A DNA stretch of 64,000 nucleotides. Origin: Streptomyces sp. QL37 (GTDB lineage Bacteria; Actinomycetota; Actinomycetes; Streptomycetales; Streptomycetaceae). Numbering within the stretch: the first letter of the stretch is position 1; each line of letters starts with the position of its first letter. The DNA lies in NCBI RefSeq assembly GCF_002941025.1, contig NZ_PTJS01000001.1:2666001-2730000 (forward strand), in the 5' to 3' direction. Of the stretch, positions 9,364 through 18,731 are shown one piece after another. A program made the translations under genes and the position numbers. The notes beneath the pieces are model-generated. The model worked only from the letters and a program-made list of their open reading frames with translations. It made no database searches and had not been told where the DNA came from.

Positions 9364-10433
9364 CGCTCACTCCTCATGCTCACTGCCGCACGCGCGGCTT
9401 CCGATTCGGCGGCGAGCAGGCCCACGAGCTCCCCGGCGGGCAGCTCGCGCGCCATCCGGTGTCCCTGGCCCGCCCACAGGGCCATGCCCTGGGCGTCCCC
9501 GGTCTTCGCCGCGGCCCTGCGCAGCCCGCTGGTCATCTGGTGCACCTGGGGGTAGGCGGCGGGGGCGTACGGCCCGTGCTCCCGCACGAACCGGTTGACC
9601 AGCCCGCGCGCGGGGCGGCCGGAGAAGGCCCGGGTCAGGGCCGTCGTCACGAACAACGGGTTGGCCAGGGCCTGCTTGTGCAGCGGGTGCGCTCCGGACT
9701 CCGGGCACGGCAGGAAGGCCGTACCGAGCTGGGCGGCGTCGGCCCCGGCCGCCAGGACGGCCGTGATCTGGGAGCCGCGCATCAGCCCGCCGGCCGCGAC
9801 GACCGGCAGCCGCACGGCCTCGCGGACCTCGGCGATCAGGGCGAGGAGCCCCGTACCGGCGAGGCCGCCCTGCGGGTCGTCGCGGTGCGTGGACTGGTGA
9901 CCGCCCGCCTCGGTGCCCTGCACGCAGACCGCTCCGGCGCCCGCCCACTTCGCGTTCCGCGCCTCCTGGGCCGAGGTGACCGTGACGACGGTGAAGGTGC
10001 CGGCGGCGGCGAAGGCGTCGAGGACCTCGCGGGTGGGGCAGCCGAAGGTGAAGGAGACCACGGGGACCGGATCCTCCAGCAGGATCGCGACCTTGGCCTC
10101 GTAACCGTCGTCGCCGCTGGAGTCCGGGTCGCCGAGCGGGGTCTCGTACCAGGAGGCCTCACCGGCGAGCTGTTCGCGGTAGACCTCGACGGCGCTGGGG
10201 TCGGCGACCAGCGGCTGCGGCATGAAGAGATTGACGCCGAAGGGCCGTCCGGTCGTCCGCCGGAGCTGCTCGACCTCGTTGTACATCCCGTCCGCCGTCT
10301 TGTAGCCGGCGGCGAGGAAACCGAGCCCTCCGGCCTCGGAGACGGCGGCTGCGAGCTCCGGACGGGAGACGCCTCCCGCCATCGGGGCCTGCACGATCGG
10401 GTACCGGCAGAGATCGGTCAGCGCCAAGGACAT
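9360..10433 (-). CDS. Nitronate monooxygenase family flavoprotein
   Basis: A 357-residue TIM-barrel FMN enzyme. N-terminal PIVQAPMAGGVSRPEL, the FGVNLFMP strand, GAGAVCVQGTEAGGHQS with the catalytic-type His, and VVAAGGL/GADAAQLGTAFL phosphate-binding loops match the nitronate monooxygenase (2-nitropropane dioxygenase) family. The reaction is FMN-dependent oxidation of alkyl nitronates, which detoxifies propionate-3-nitronate in characterised members. Translationally coupled to rsmE. Separated from dnaJ by a strong terminator. Confidence 0.88.
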   Translation of the reverse strand: MSLALTDLCRYPIVQAPMAGGVSRPELAAAVSEAGGLGFLAAGYKTADGMYNEVEQLRRTTGRPFGVNLFMPQPLVADPSAVEVYREQLAGEASWYETPLGDPDSSGDDGYEAKVAILLEDPVPVVSFTFGCPTREVLDAFAAAGTFTVVTVTSAQEARNAKWAGAGAVCVQGTEAGGHQSTHRDDPQGGLAGTGLLALIAEVREAVRLPVVAAGGLMRGSQITAVLAAGADAAQLGTAFLPCPESGAHPLHKQALANPLFVTTALTRAFSGRPARGLVNRFVREHGPYAPAAYPQVHQMTSGLRRAAAKTGDAQGMALWAGQGHRMARELPAGELVGLLAAESEAARAAVSMRSER

Positions 10434-10505
10434 GCCCGCATCGTGCCACGTCCCGCGGATCGTGCCGAATCAGCCCCTTTCACACGGCGGGCGCCCGCCG
10501 CACGC

Positions 10506-10546
10506 ACCGCACCGCCCGCCGGTACGGGACCGGCGGGCGGTGCGGT
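10506..10546 (-). terminator. Terminator after dnaJ
   Basis: An 18-base perfect inverted repeat (10506-10523 and 10529-10546) with loop ACGGG lies 9 bases past the dnaJ stop. It is very G+C rich and has no U tract, as is usual in Streptomyces. It separates the hrcA-dnaJ operon from the nitronate monooxygenase-rsmE unit. Confidence 0.85.
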
Positions 10547-10554
10547 GACAGGGT

Positions 10555-11694
10555 TCAGCGGCCGTTGAAGGCGTCCTTCAGCCGGGAGAAGAGCCCCTGC
10601 TGCCCGGGCTGGAACTGACCGGTGGGCCGCTCCTCGCCGCGCAGCTTGGCCAGCTCCCGCAGGAGGCGCTCCTGCTCGGGGTCCATCTTCGTCGGGGTCA
10701 TGACCTCGACGTGCACGATCAGGTCGCCACGCCCGCCGCCACGCAGGTGCGTGATGCCGCGCCCGTGCAGCGGGACCGACTGACCGGACTGGGTGCCCGG
10801 CCTGATGTCGATCTCCTCCAGCCCGTCGAGCGTCTCCAGCGGCACCTGGGTGCCGAGCGCCGCGGCCGTCATCGGGATGGTGACCGTGCAGTGCAGGTCG
10901 TCGCCGCGCCGCTGGAACACGGCGTGCGAGACCTCGTGGATCTCGACGTACAGGTCGCCGGCGGGGCCGCCGCCGGGGCCGACCTCGCCCTCGCCCGCGA
11001 GCTGGATCCGGGTGCCGTTGTCGACACCGGCGGGGATCTTCACGGTGAGGGTGCGCCGCGAGCGGATGCGGCCGTCACCGGCGCACTCGGGGCACGGGGT
11101 CGGCACGACCGTGCCGAAGCCCTGGCACTGCGGGCAGGGCCGCGAGGTCATGACCTGGCCGAGGAAGGACCTCGTGACCTGGGAGACCTCGCCACGGCCG
11201 CGGCACATGTCACAGGTCTGCGCGGAGGTGCCGGGTGCGGCGCCCTCGCCACTGCAGGTCGTACAGACGACCGCCGTGTCGACCTGGATGTCCTTGGTCG
11301 TGCCGAAGGCCGCCTCGTTGAGGTCGATCTCCAGGCGGATCATGGCGTCCTGGCCGCGACGGGTCCGCGAACGGGGCCCGCGCTGCGCGGCGTTGCCGAA
11401 GAACGCGTCCATGATGTCGCTGAAGTTGCCGAAGCCGCCGGCTCCGAACCCTCCCGCGCCACCGCCGCCGCCCGAGGAGGACAGCGGGTCGCCTCCGAGG
11501 TCGTAGACCTGCTTCTTCTGCGGGTCCGACAGCACCTCGTAAGCGGCGTTGATCTCCTTGAACCGCTCCTGGGTCTTCGGATCCGGGTTGACATCCGGGT
11601 GCAGCTCGCGTGCGAGCCGACGGAATGCCTTCTTGATCTCGTCCTGAGATGCGTCGCGGCGCACGCCTAGTACGGCGTAGTAGTCCGTGGCCAC
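10555..11694 (-). CDS. dnaJ: Chaperone DnaJ
   Basis: A 379-residue full-length type I J protein: J domain at residues 1-70 with HPD (ELHPDVN), Gly/Phe-rich linker (GGGGGAGGFGAGGFGNF), a zinc domain with four CxxCxGxG-type repeats (CTTCSGEG, CDMCRGRG, CPQCQGFG, CPECAGDG), then the C-terminal substrate-binding domains. Co-chaperone that stimulates DnaK ATPase. Being paired with hrcA rather than with dnaK-grpE makes it the second DnaJ copy found in streptomycetes. The GTG start directly follows the hrcA stop, so it is co-transcribed and under HrcA control. Confidence 0.96.
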   Translation of the reverse strand: MATDYYAVLGVRRDASQDEIKKAFRRLARELHPDVNPDPKTQERFKEINAAYEVLSDPQKKQVYDLGGDPLSSSGGGGGAGGFGAGGFGNFSDIMDAFFGNAAQRGPRSRTRRGQDAMIRLEIDLNEAAFGTTKDIQVDTAVVCTTCSGEGAAPGTSAQTCDMCRGRGEVSQVTRSFLGQVMTSRPCPQCQGFGTVVPTPCPECAGDGRIRSRRTLTVKIPAGVDNGTRIQLAGEGEVGPGGGPAGDLYVEIHEVSHAVFQRRGDDLHCTVTIPMTAAALGTQVPLETLDGLEEIDIRPGTQSGQSVPLHGRGITHLRGGGRGDLIVHVEVMTPTKMDPEQERLLRELAKLRGEERPTGQFQPGQQGLFSRLKDAFNGR

Positions 11695-12711
11695 TTACGA
11701 ATCCGCCAGGATCTGTCCGACGTAACGTGCCACTGCGCGTACCGCTCCCATCGTTCCGGGGTAGTCCATGCGGGTCGGTCCGACCACGCCGAGTTTGGCG
11801 ACTGCCTCGTCGCCCGAACCGTAGCCGACCGCGACGACGGACGTGGAGTTGAGTCCCTCGTGGGCGTTCTCGTGCCCGATCCGTACGGTCATGCCTGAGT
11901 CCGTTGCCTCACCGAGCAGCTTCAGCAGCACGACCTGTTCCTCCAATGCCTCCAGCACCGGCCGGATCATCACAGGGAAGTCGTGCCCGAAGCGGGTGAG
12001 ATTGGAGGTGCCGCCGATGATCAGCCGCTCCTCCGTCTCTTCGACCAGAGTCTCGAGGAGGACGGAGAGGACCGTCGACACGGTTCCCCGGTCCTCGGTC
12101 TCGAAGGACTCCGGAAGGTCCTGCACCAGCCGCGGGACGTCCGCGAAGCGTCGTCCGACGACCCGGCTGTTGAGCCGGGCCCGCAGATCCGCCAGTGATG
12201 TGTCACCGAACGGCGCAGGACAGTCGATCATACGCTGTTCGACCCGGCCCGTGTCCGTGATCAGGACGAGCATCAGCCGGGCCGGGGCCAGCGACAGCAG
12301 CTCCACGTGCCGGACCGTCGACCGGGTCAGCGAGGGGTACTGCACGACGGCGACCTGCCTGGTCAGCTGCGCGAGCAGCCGGACCGTGCGGCCCACGACG
12401 TCGTCGAGGTCGACCGCGCCGTCGAGGAAATTCTGAATGGCCCGGCGCTCCGGCGACGACAGGGGCTTGACGCCCGCGAGCTTGTCGACGAAGAGCCGGT
12501 AGCCCTTGTCCGTCGGAATGCGCCCCGCACTCGTGTGCGGCTGGGCGATGAAGCCCTCGTCCTCCAGCACCGCCATGTCGTTGCGGACAGTCGCCGGGGA
12601 GACCCCGAGGCTGTGCCGCTCCGTGAGCGCCTTGGAACCGACGGGCTCCTCGGTGCCGACATAGTCCTGGACGATGGCGCGCAGCACTTCGAGTCTGCGT
12701 TCGCTGAGCAC
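11695..12711 (-). CDS. hrcA: Heat-inducible transcription repressor HrcA
   Basis: A 338-residue HrcA with an N-terminal winged-helix domain ([17 protein letters not shown], then [17 protein letters not shown]), a central GAF-like dimerisation region and a conserved C terminus ([18 protein letters not shown]). HrcA binds CIRCE elements and represses chaperone genes, and its folding depends on GroEL. The frame is open to 12777, but I chose the GTG at 12711 because GGAGG lies seven bases upstream and the protein then starts at the domain. A CIRCE element lies just upstream, indicating autoregulation. Confidence 0.96.
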   Translation of the reverse strand: MLSERRLEVLRAIVQDYVGTEEPVGSKALTERHSLGVSPATVRNDMAVLEDEGFIAQPHTSAGRIPTDKGYRLFVDKLAGVKPLSSPERRAIQNFLDGAVDLDDVVGRTVRLLAQLTRQVAVVQYPSLTRSTVRHVELLSLAPARLMLVLITDTGRVEQRMIDCPAPFGDTSLADLRARLNSRVVGRRFADVPRLVQDLPESFETEDRGTVSTVLSVLLETLVEETEERLIIGGTSNLTRFGHDFPVMIRPVLEALEEQVVLLKLLGEATDSGMTVRIGHENAHEGLNSTSVVAVGYGSGDEAVAKLGVVGPTRMDYPGTMGAVRAVARYVGQILADS

Positions 12712-12747
12712 CGCGCACACCTCCAGCTGTGGTTCTTCGGCGTCTGC

Positions 12748-12774
12748 CTGGCACTCTGTGCGTTCGAGTGCCAG
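12748..12774. promoter_or_regulatory. CIRCE operator (HrcA-binding site)
   Basis: CTGGCACTC, nine bases, GAGTGCCAG: a perfect 9-9-9 inverted repeat that matches the CIRCE form TTAGCACTC-N9-GAGTGCTAA with substitutions symmetrical in both arms. It is centred about 50 bases upstream of the hrcA start, the position expected for autorepression of hrcA-dnaJ. Confidence 0.9.
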
Positions 12775-12864
12775 CAATCCCCCCGGTCAGTGTACGGGGG
12801 CGGGGTGGGCCCGGGGCAAGGGCGACCGGCCACGCCGTCGTGGGACCGCGCAGGTCGTTGCCGA

Positions 12865-12870
12865 TAGCGT
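12865..12870 (+). promoter_or_regulatory. Probable -10 box for a leaderless transcript
   Basis: TAGCGT fits the TAnnnT -10 pattern and lies six bases before the ATG at 12877, so transcription would begin at or next to the start codon. No good Shine-Dalgarno is seen. The -35 region is not recognisable. Confidence 0.45.
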
Positions 12871-12876
12871 CGCCGT

Positions 12877-13599
12877 ATGGACGTCTCTTGGGAAGAGTTC
12901 GGCTGGGAGCGGTTGGGCAACGGTACGGGGCGGCGGCGCCTCCCCGTCTGGGACGCGACCGTCGCGCTGGTGGCGGGGGTGGACGGTGTGCTGCTCTACG
13001 ACACCGGTTCGACGCTCCGGGAGGGGGTCGAGCTGCGCACCCAGGCCGAGGCCCTGCTGGGCCGCAGGGTGACGCATATCGCACTGAGCCATCCGCACTT
13101 CGACCATGTGCTGGGCACCGCCGCCTTCTCCGGGGCGGAGGTCTACGGGGCGGTCGGCACGGCGGAGCTGCTGGGGCGGGGCGCCGAGGAGCTGCGCGCC
13201 GACGCGCTGCGCCACGGGATGAGCGAGGCGGATGCCACGGCGGCCACGGACGCCCTGGTGGCCCCACGTCATCAGGTGAGCGGCGAGTGGACGCTCGATC
13301 TCGGCGGCGGGTTCCAGGTGCTGCTGGCCAATGTGGGCCCAGGTCACAGCGGCCACGACCTCGCGGTGCTGGTGCCGGGCTCGCCCGTCGTGGTGCTCTG
13401 CGGCGATCTGGTCGAGGAGTCCGGCGAACCGCAGGCGGGCCGGGACGCGGCCCCCTCGCACTGGCCGGCCGCGCTGGACCGGCTGCTGGAGCTGGGCGGC
13501 GAGGACGCGCTGTACGTGCCCGGGCACGGTGCGGTGGTGGACGCGGCGTTCGTCCGGGCGCAGCGCGAGCAACTGGCCGTCCGCTTCGGCGTGTCGTGA
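12877..13599 (+). CDS. Metallo-beta-lactamase-fold hydrolase
   Basis: A 240-residue MBL-fold protein with the metal motif SHPHFDHVLG near residues 70-79, a second metal site in GPGHSGHDLAV and a late VPGHG motif near residue 210. The arrangement is that of small-molecule or thioester/lactone hydrolases, not RNase Z or beta-lactamase. Substrate unknown. Stands alone between the divergent hrcA operon and a DUF3097 gene, probably with a leaderless mRNA. Confidence 0.85.
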   Translation: MDVSWEEFGWERLGNGTGRRRLPVWDATVALVAGVDGVLLYDTGSTLREGVELRTQAEALLGRRVTHIALSHPHFDHVLGTAAFSGAEVYGAVGTAELLGRGAEELRADALRHGMSEADATAATDALVAPRHQVSGEWTLDLGGGFQVLLANVGPGHSGHDLAVLVPGSPVVVLCGDLVEESGEPQAGRDAAPSHWPAALDRLLELGGEDALYVPGHGAVVDAAFVRAQREQLAVRFGVS

Positions 13600-13612
13600 A
13601 CGCGGCCCCGAT

Positions 13613-13618
13613 TATCGT
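13613..13618 (+). promoter_or_regulatory. Probable -10 box for a leaderless transcript
   Basis: TATCGT lies six bases before the ATG at 13625 of the DUF3097 gene and overlaps the end of the upstream gene's 3' region. Spacing matches leaderless initiation as at 12865. Confidence 0.45.
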
Positions 13619-13624
13619 GCTGGC

Positions 13625-14443
13625 ATGCGCAGCTACCAGCCGGATCTGACTCCGCCGTGGAAGAAGTCCGCCCCCGCCCCCGAGGTCCCCGCGGAGCCCG
13701 ACCTGGTGGTCGAGGAGGCCGTCACCGGTTTCTGCGGGGCGGTGATCCGGTGCGAGAAGACGGCCCAGGGGCCGACGGTCACGCTGGAGGACCGCTTCGG
13801 CAAGCACCGGGTCTTCCCGATGGAACCGCGCGGCTTCCTGCTGGAGGGCAAGGTCGTCACCCTCGTCCGCCCGTCGGCCGGCGGGCCCGCCCGTCCCTCC
13901 CGTACGGCGTCCGGATCGGTGGCGGTCCCCGGGGCGCGGGCGCGGGTCGCCCGGGCGGGCCGGATCTATGTCGAGGGGCGGCACGACGCCGAGCTGGTCG
14001 AGCGGGTCTGGGGGGACGACCTGCGCATCGAGGGCGTGGTGGTGGAGTACCTGGAGGGCGTCGACGACCTCCCGGCGATCGTGCGGGAGTTCGCGCCCGG
14101 CCCGGACGCCCGGCTCGGTGTCCTGGTCGACCACCTGGTGCCCGGTTCCAAGGAGTCCCGGATCGCGGCTCAGGTCACCGACGCGAACGTGCTGGTGGTG
14201 GGGCACCCGTACATCGACGTCTGGGAGGCCGTGAAGCCGTCGTCCGTGGGTATCCCCGGGTGGCCGGTGGTACCGCGCGGCCAGGACTGGAAGACGGGCG
14301 TGTGCCGGGCGCTGGGCTGGCCGGAGAACACCGGCGCGGCCTGGCAGCACATCCTTTCCAGGGTCGGCTCGTACAAGGACCTGGAACCGCAGCTTCTGGG
14401 CCGCGTCGAGGAATTGATCGACTTCGTCACCCTTCCTTCCTGA
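13625..14443 (+). CDS. DUF3097 family protein
   Basis: A 272-residue actinobacterial protein. An N-terminal region of about 90 residues is followed by a core with IYVEGRHDAELVERVWGDDLR (near residue 117) and GVLVDHLVPGSKES (near 162). These acidic motifs recall TOPRIM-like metal sites (Glu in YVEGRHD, Asp in VLVDH). The family, DUF3097, has no assigned function that I know of. A role with nucleic acid is an inference from the motif resemblance only. The start is fixed by the -10/ATG spacing. Confidence 0.8.
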   Translation: MRSYQPDLTPPWKKSAPAPEVPAEPDLVVEEAVTGFCGAVIRCEKTAQGPTVTLEDRFGKHRVFPMEPRGFLLEGKVVTLVRPSAGGPARPSRTASGSVAVPGARARVARAGRIYVEGRHDAELVERVWGDDLRIEGVVVEYLEGVDDLPAIVREFAPGPDARLGVLVDHLVPGSKESRIAAQVTDANVLVVGHPYIDVWEAVKPSSVGIPGWPVVPRGQDWKTGVCRALGWPENTGAAWQHILSRVGSYKDLEPQLLGRVEELIDFVTLPS

Positions 14444-14523
14444 TGTCCCGGGAGCATTGAAGAGGATCAGGTATCGATCCCCGCGAACACCTGCGCCGCA
14501 CACGCACCATCCGTTATTGAGAG

Positions 14524-17448
14524 ATGACGGCAGGGCCCGGCACAGGGGGAGGCACGGGGCGGATGACGCGTGAAGTGTGGCGGGACAGCGCGGACAACGA
14601 GGCGGCCTCCGCCGTTTTCCACCTCATGCAGGAGCTCATCGACCAGTACCGGGTCAACCGGCCCGTGATGCCCCTGGTCGTGGCACAGGCGGAGGACGCA
14701 GCCGCCGGTACGGAGATCGACGACAGGGTCGAGCGCATCGTCCATCAGGTCCACCGGGCGAACCAGCTGCGCCGGGTCCCGGTGAAGCTGCTCGACGGCC
14801 ACGGCACCACCCCGTACGAGGCGGCCCTCTCCATGGTCCGCACCCTCACCGAGCGGCCCTGGGAGACCCGGGGCACCTCGCAGTACAAGCCCTTCACGTT
14901 TCCCCGCTCCCGGCTGCTCGCCGCCATCGAGCAGGCCACGGCGACGGTCGTCGCACAGCAGGACGTCAGATCGCCCCGGGAGCGCGACGAACGGATCCTG
15001 GAACAGCTGGGCAGCCTGCGGTGGCGGGCGAGCCGGTCGGGCGGCTCCAACTGGTGGGACTCGCTGCGCGCCTCGGTCCGTCCGGAGACCTTCGTCGGGG
15101 CCGTCTTCATCGCGGTGCTCAGCGTGCTGCTGGGGGAGATCGGCTGGGTGCTGACGGCGCTGGTCGCCGCCGCGGCCCTGCTCGGCCTCGCGGTCGTACG
15201 TCTGGTGACCACGTCGGCGCCGCCGCTGCTGTGGCTGCGCCGGGCCAGCCGATGGCTCGCGACCACGTCCTCCCTGGCCGCGTCGAGCACCGCGTACCCG
15301 TCGGACGGCTGGTCGTGGTTCTCGCCCAGCGGTTCGTGGCGGGTGATCCGGGCGCGGGCGGCCGCCGTCGCGGAACGGGTGGCCGACGCGGGGGCGGGCG
15401 ACGAGCACGCGCGCCAGTTCCATCTGGAGCTCCGGGTCCAGGCGCTGCTGGAGGACCTGCTGGACAACTACCGGCCGCACGCCCTGGACTGGCGGCGCGG
15501 CAAGCGCACCGTCCCGCCGGTGGTCTTCCTGCCGACGGCCACCCACGACAACGGCGGCATCCTGCTGATCAACGCCGTCAACAACGTGCGGTCACGGCGC
15601 AGCGAGGTGGATCCGCTGCTGCTCCTGGCCTCGCTGCCCGCCGACCGGATCATGCGGCACACCCCGCCGCTGCCTCCGGAGCCGTCGGTGCCCGCCGGCG
15701 TCAGGTCGGGCGCGCGCGCCCGGTACGAGAGCTGGGTCGACGACCTGAGTGTCGGCCAGGCGCCGGCGGCGGCCGTGACGCTGGCCTGGGTGCTGCGGCT
15801 GCCGCTGTCCACCGGCCAGCTGACCCATGAGTACGCCCACGCCCAGCTCGTCACCCATCGGGTCCGCCGGACCTGGGCCTGGTGGGTGATGTCGCGCACG
15901 ACCGTCGCCCTCGCGCTGGTCGGCGCGTTGCTGGGGACCTTCCTGTGGAGCGAGCACCTGAAGGAGAAGTACTGCTACGGCCCGCTCGTCGGCGTCAGCA
16001 CCGACGCGGTCAGGCTGACCGGTCCCGGAGGTGTCAAGGAGTGCATCGGGGTGGCGACGGTCCCCGAGGTGCGCTTCGCCGGGGGCAACGGCCTCCAGCT
16101 GAACGGGGTGGGCAAGGGCGTCACCTTCGAACGGATCGAGCAGGCGATACGGGAGCAGAACGCCTCCATCGGGCCGGGCGAACCGCGTGTCACGGTCGTC
16201 TACGCGGGCCCGCTCACCGGCACCGACAAGAACCGGGAGGACACCCGCAAGGGCCTGGAGGAGCTGACCGGCGTCTATCTCCACCAGCGGTTCGTCAACG
16301 ACACAGCGAATCGTTCCGTCAAGCTCCGGGTCCTGACGGCCAACGGCGGCCAGGACATGCTGCGGCAGACGACCGCGGTCAAGAAGATCATCGAGGTGGC
16401 CCGCCGGGACTCCTCCGTCGTCGGTGTGGTCGGCCTCGGCCGCAACACCACGGAGAGCGCCGAGGCCACCGGGCTCCTCCAGCGCGCGGGACTGCCCGTG
16501 GTGGACAGCACGAACTCCGGCAGCGACCTGGCCCGCGAGTACCCGAACTACTTCGGCACGTCCGCGACCGACGAGGAGCAGGCGGACGCCCTCGGGCTGA
16601 TCGCGGGCCGGCTGGCGGACGGGCTGGACGATCCGCAGGCCGTGGTCCTGTCCAGGAAGGTGGGGAACGAGGACAAGGACCGCTACACCACCGAGCAGCG
16701 CCGGGTCGGCCTGGAGATGCTGAAGGAGTCCGGCTACGCCCTGGCCTCCGACACCCAGTACTCCCTGTCCAAGGACGGCGGCTCCGCGAATCTCGACGCA
16801 CCCCTGCACGCGATCTGCGGGGCGGAACGCGTGCCCGACGCCCTGTACTTCGCCGGCCGGGTCGAGGACGTCAACACACTGATGTCCGGCCTCGGACAGA
16901 CGGCCGGCTGCTCGGACAAGAAGATCACGGTCTTCACCGGCGACGACCTGACCAAGGCGCGCTTCGACGACTCGACGAAGCTCGCGGACAAGGTCACCCT
17001 CTACTACGGCGCGCTCGCGCCCATGAGCCAGGGCGGCGGCCGGGCGTTCTACGAGGACTCCCGCAAGGCCCTGGAGTCGCTGCTCCCCGAAGGGGAGCGG
17101 CTCCCGGCACTGCCGAAGGCGCGCCCGTACGAGGACATGATGTTCGCCAGCGGGCAGACCGTCATCTCCTACCAGGCCACGGCCGCCCTCTACGCCGCCG
17201 CGACCCGCAGCGACAACCCGCAGAGCGCGGCGGAGACCTGGGCGACGCTCTACTCGGTGGCCCTGCACGACATGCCGACCGGGACCATCACCTTCCGGGG
17301 GACGATTCCGTACGCCGACCAGAAGGTGCACGGCCTGAACATCGTCGAGGTCACACGCCTGGGGCCGGACGCGCAGAGCCGCGTCGTGTGCGGCCGGGCC
17401 GCGGGCGACCGGACACCGCTCACCCGCGCGGACTGTCCGGTGGGATAG
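14524..17448 (+). CDS. Large membrane protein with extracellular branched-chain-type solute-binding domain
   Basis: Up to 974 residues. Order: cytoplasmic N-terminal region (about 1-190), a hydrophobic hairpin near 195-235, a second cytoplasmic region (about 240-455) containing PPVVFLPTATHDNGGILLINAVNN, a transmembrane helix near 460-480 (WVMSRTTVALALVGALLGTF), then an ectodomain (about 485-974) resembling periplasmic Leu/Ile/Val-binding proteins of ABC systems and receptors (GVVGLGRNTTESAEATGLLQ, YPNYFGTSATDEEQADAL). No permease or ATPase partner is adjacent, so it looks like a sensor rather than a transporter component. The cytoplasmic part may be a degenerate NTPase-like module, which is uncertain. 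A second possible start is the ATG at 14563. Confidence 0.75.
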   Translation: MTAGPGTGGGTGRMTREVWRDSADNEAASAVFHLMQELIDQYRVNRPVMPLVVAQAEDAAAGTEIDDRVERIVHQVHRANQLRRVPVKLLDGHGTTPYEAALSMVRTLTERPWETRGTSQYKPFTFPRSRLLAAIEQATATVVAQQDVRSPRERDERILEQLGSLRWRASRSGGSNWWDSLRASVRPETFVGAVFIAVLSVLLGEIGWVLTALVAAAALLGLAVVRLVTTSAPPLLWLRRASRWLATTSSLAASSTAYPSDGWSWFSPSGSWRVIRARAAAVAERVADAGAGDEHARQFHLELRVQALLEDLLDNYRPHALDWRRGKRTVPPVVFLPTATHDNGGILLINAVNNVRSRRSEVDPLLLLASLPADRIMRHTPPLPPEPSVPAGVRSGARARYESWVDDLSVGQAPAAAVTLAWVLRLPLSTGQLTHEYAHAQLVTHRVRRTWAWWVMSRTTVALALVGALLGTFLWSEHLKEKYCYGPLVGVSTDAVRLTGPGGVKECIGVATVPEVRFAGGNGLQLNGVGKGVTFERIEQAIREQNASIGPGEPRVTVVYAGPLTGTDKNREDTRKGLEELTGVYLHQRFVNDTANRSVKLRVLTANGGQDMLRQTTAVKKIIEVARRDSSVVGVVGLGRNTTESAEATGLLQRAGLPVVDSTNSGSDLAREYPNYFGTSATDEEQADALGLIAGRLADGLDDPQAVVLSRKVGNEDKDRYTTEQRRVGLEMLKESGYALASDTQYSLSKDGGSANLDAPLHAICGAERVPDALYFAGRVEDVNTLMSGLGQTAGCSDKKITVFTGDDLTKARFDDSTKLADKVTLYYGALAPMSQGGGRAFYEDSRKALESLLPEGERLPALPKARPYEDMMFASGQTVISYQATAALYAAATRSDNPQSAAETWATLYSVALHDMPTGTITFRGTIPYADQKVHGLNIVEVTRLGPDAQSRVVCGRAAGDRTPLTRADCPVG

Positions 17449-17487
17449 ACCGGCGCGACAGGTGCCCCGTAGCGGCCGGGCGGGTGC

Positions 17488-18720
17488 TCAGTCGACCAGG
17501 TCCCGCACCACGGCGTCGGCCAGCAGCCGCCCCCGCAGCGTGAGGACCGCGCGGCCCTCGCCGTACGGTCCGGGCTCCAGCAGCCCGTCCTTCACCGCGC
17601 GGCCCGCGGCTGCGAGGCCCGCGGGGGCGAGCAGCGACAGCGGGCAGCCCTCGACGAGCCGCAGTTCCAGCAGGATGCGCTCGACCCGGCGGTCCTCGTC
17701 GCCGAGCACCTCACGGCCGGCCCCGGGCGAGCGGCCCTCGGCCAGTGCCTGCGCGTAGGCCCCGGGGTGCTTGACGTTCCACCACCGCACCCCGCCGACG
17801 TGGCTGTGGGCTCCGGGTCCGGCACCCCACCAGTCGGCCCCGCGCCAGTACAGCTCGTTGTGCAGGCAGCGGCCCTCGGGTGTACGGGACCAGTTCGACA
17901 CCTCGTACCAGGAGAAGCCCGCGGCCGCCATCGCCTCGTCGGCGATCAGGTAGCGGTCGGCGTGGACGTCGTCGTCCGTCATCGGGACCTCGCCGCGGCG
18001 GATGCGCCGGGCGAGCTGGGTCCCCTCCTCGACGATCAGCGCGTACGCCGACACGTGGTCGGGTCCGGCACCGATCGCCGCGTCGAGGGAGGCCCGCCAG
18101 TCGTCGTCGGACTCGCCGGGGGTCCCGTAGATCAGGTCGAGGTTGACGTGTTCGAAGCCGGCCTCGCGGGCCTCGGCGACACACGCCTCGGGGCGGCCGG
18201 GCGTGTGGGTGCGGTCCAGGACCTTCAGGACGTGCTGCCGGGCGCTCTGCATACCGAAGGAGACGCGGTTGAAGCCGCCTTCCCGCAGCGCCGCGAGGTA
18301 CGCCGGGTCGACGGACTCCGGATTGGCCTCCGTCGTGATCTCGGCGTCCTCCGCGAGCCCGAACTCCTCACGGATCGCCGCGAGCATCCGGACGAGGTCG
18401 GCCGCGGGCAGCAGCGTGGGCGTACCGCCGCCGACGAAGACCGTGCGGACCGGACGGGGGTCGTCGCCGAGCACCTTGCGGGCCTGGCGGACCTCCTCGA
18501 CGAGGTGGGCGGCGTAGTTGTCCCGGGAGGCCAGGGCGCCGCCGGAGCCGCGCAGCTCGGTCGCGGTGTACGTGTTGAAGTCGCAGTAGCCGCAGCGGGT
18601 GGCGCAGTAGGGCACGTGCAGGTAGAAGCCGAGCGGCCGGTCGGCGGCGCCTTCCAGGGCATGGCGGGGCAGCGCCCCGTCGTCGGGCACGGGCTCACCA
18701 TCGGGCAGTACGGAAGGCAT
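17488..18720 (-). CDS. hemW: HemW, radical SAM coproporphyrinogen-oxidase-like heme chaperone
   Basis: A 410-residue radical SAM protein with the cluster motif YCATRCGYCDFN (CxxxCxxC), the FVGGGTPTLLP motif and ITTEANPES, plus a C-terminal HemN-type domain. HemW-type proteins lack the second SAM-contacting residues of HemN and bind/transfer heme rather than oxidise coproporphyrinogen. In this HemN/HemW family the CNPxC variation is decisive, and FN after the cluster fits HemW. The frame is open much further upstream, but the real start is ATG 18720 (MPSVLPDG) or ATG 18729, abutting the phosphatase stop at 18732. Confidence 0.88.
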   Translation of the reverse strand: MPSVLPDGEPVPDDGALPRHALEGAADRPLGFYLHVPYCATRCGYCDFNTYTATELRGSGGALASRDNYAAHLVEEVRQARKVLGDDPRPVRTVFVGGGTPTLLPAADLVRMLAAIREEFGLAEDAEITTEANPESVDPAYLAALREGGFNRVSFGMQSARQHVLKVLDRTHTPGRPEACVAEAREAGFEHVNLDLIYGTPGESDDDWRASLDAAIGAGPDHVSAYALIVEEGTQLARRIRRGEVPMTDDDVHADRYLIADEAMAAAGFSWYEVSNWSRTPEGRCLHNELYWRGADWWGAGPGAHSHVGGVRWWNVKHPGAYAQALAEGRSPGAGREVLGDEDRRVERILLELRLVEGCPLSLLAPAGLAAAGRAVKDGLLEPGPYGEGRAVLTLRGRLLADAVVRDLVD

Positions 18721-18731
18721 ACCGTCCATTG

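Noticed and set aside
12203..14503. 766-codon reverse frame opposite the MBL and DUF3097 genes
   Set aside because: Antisense shadow of forward genes; Arg/Pro-rich without domains.
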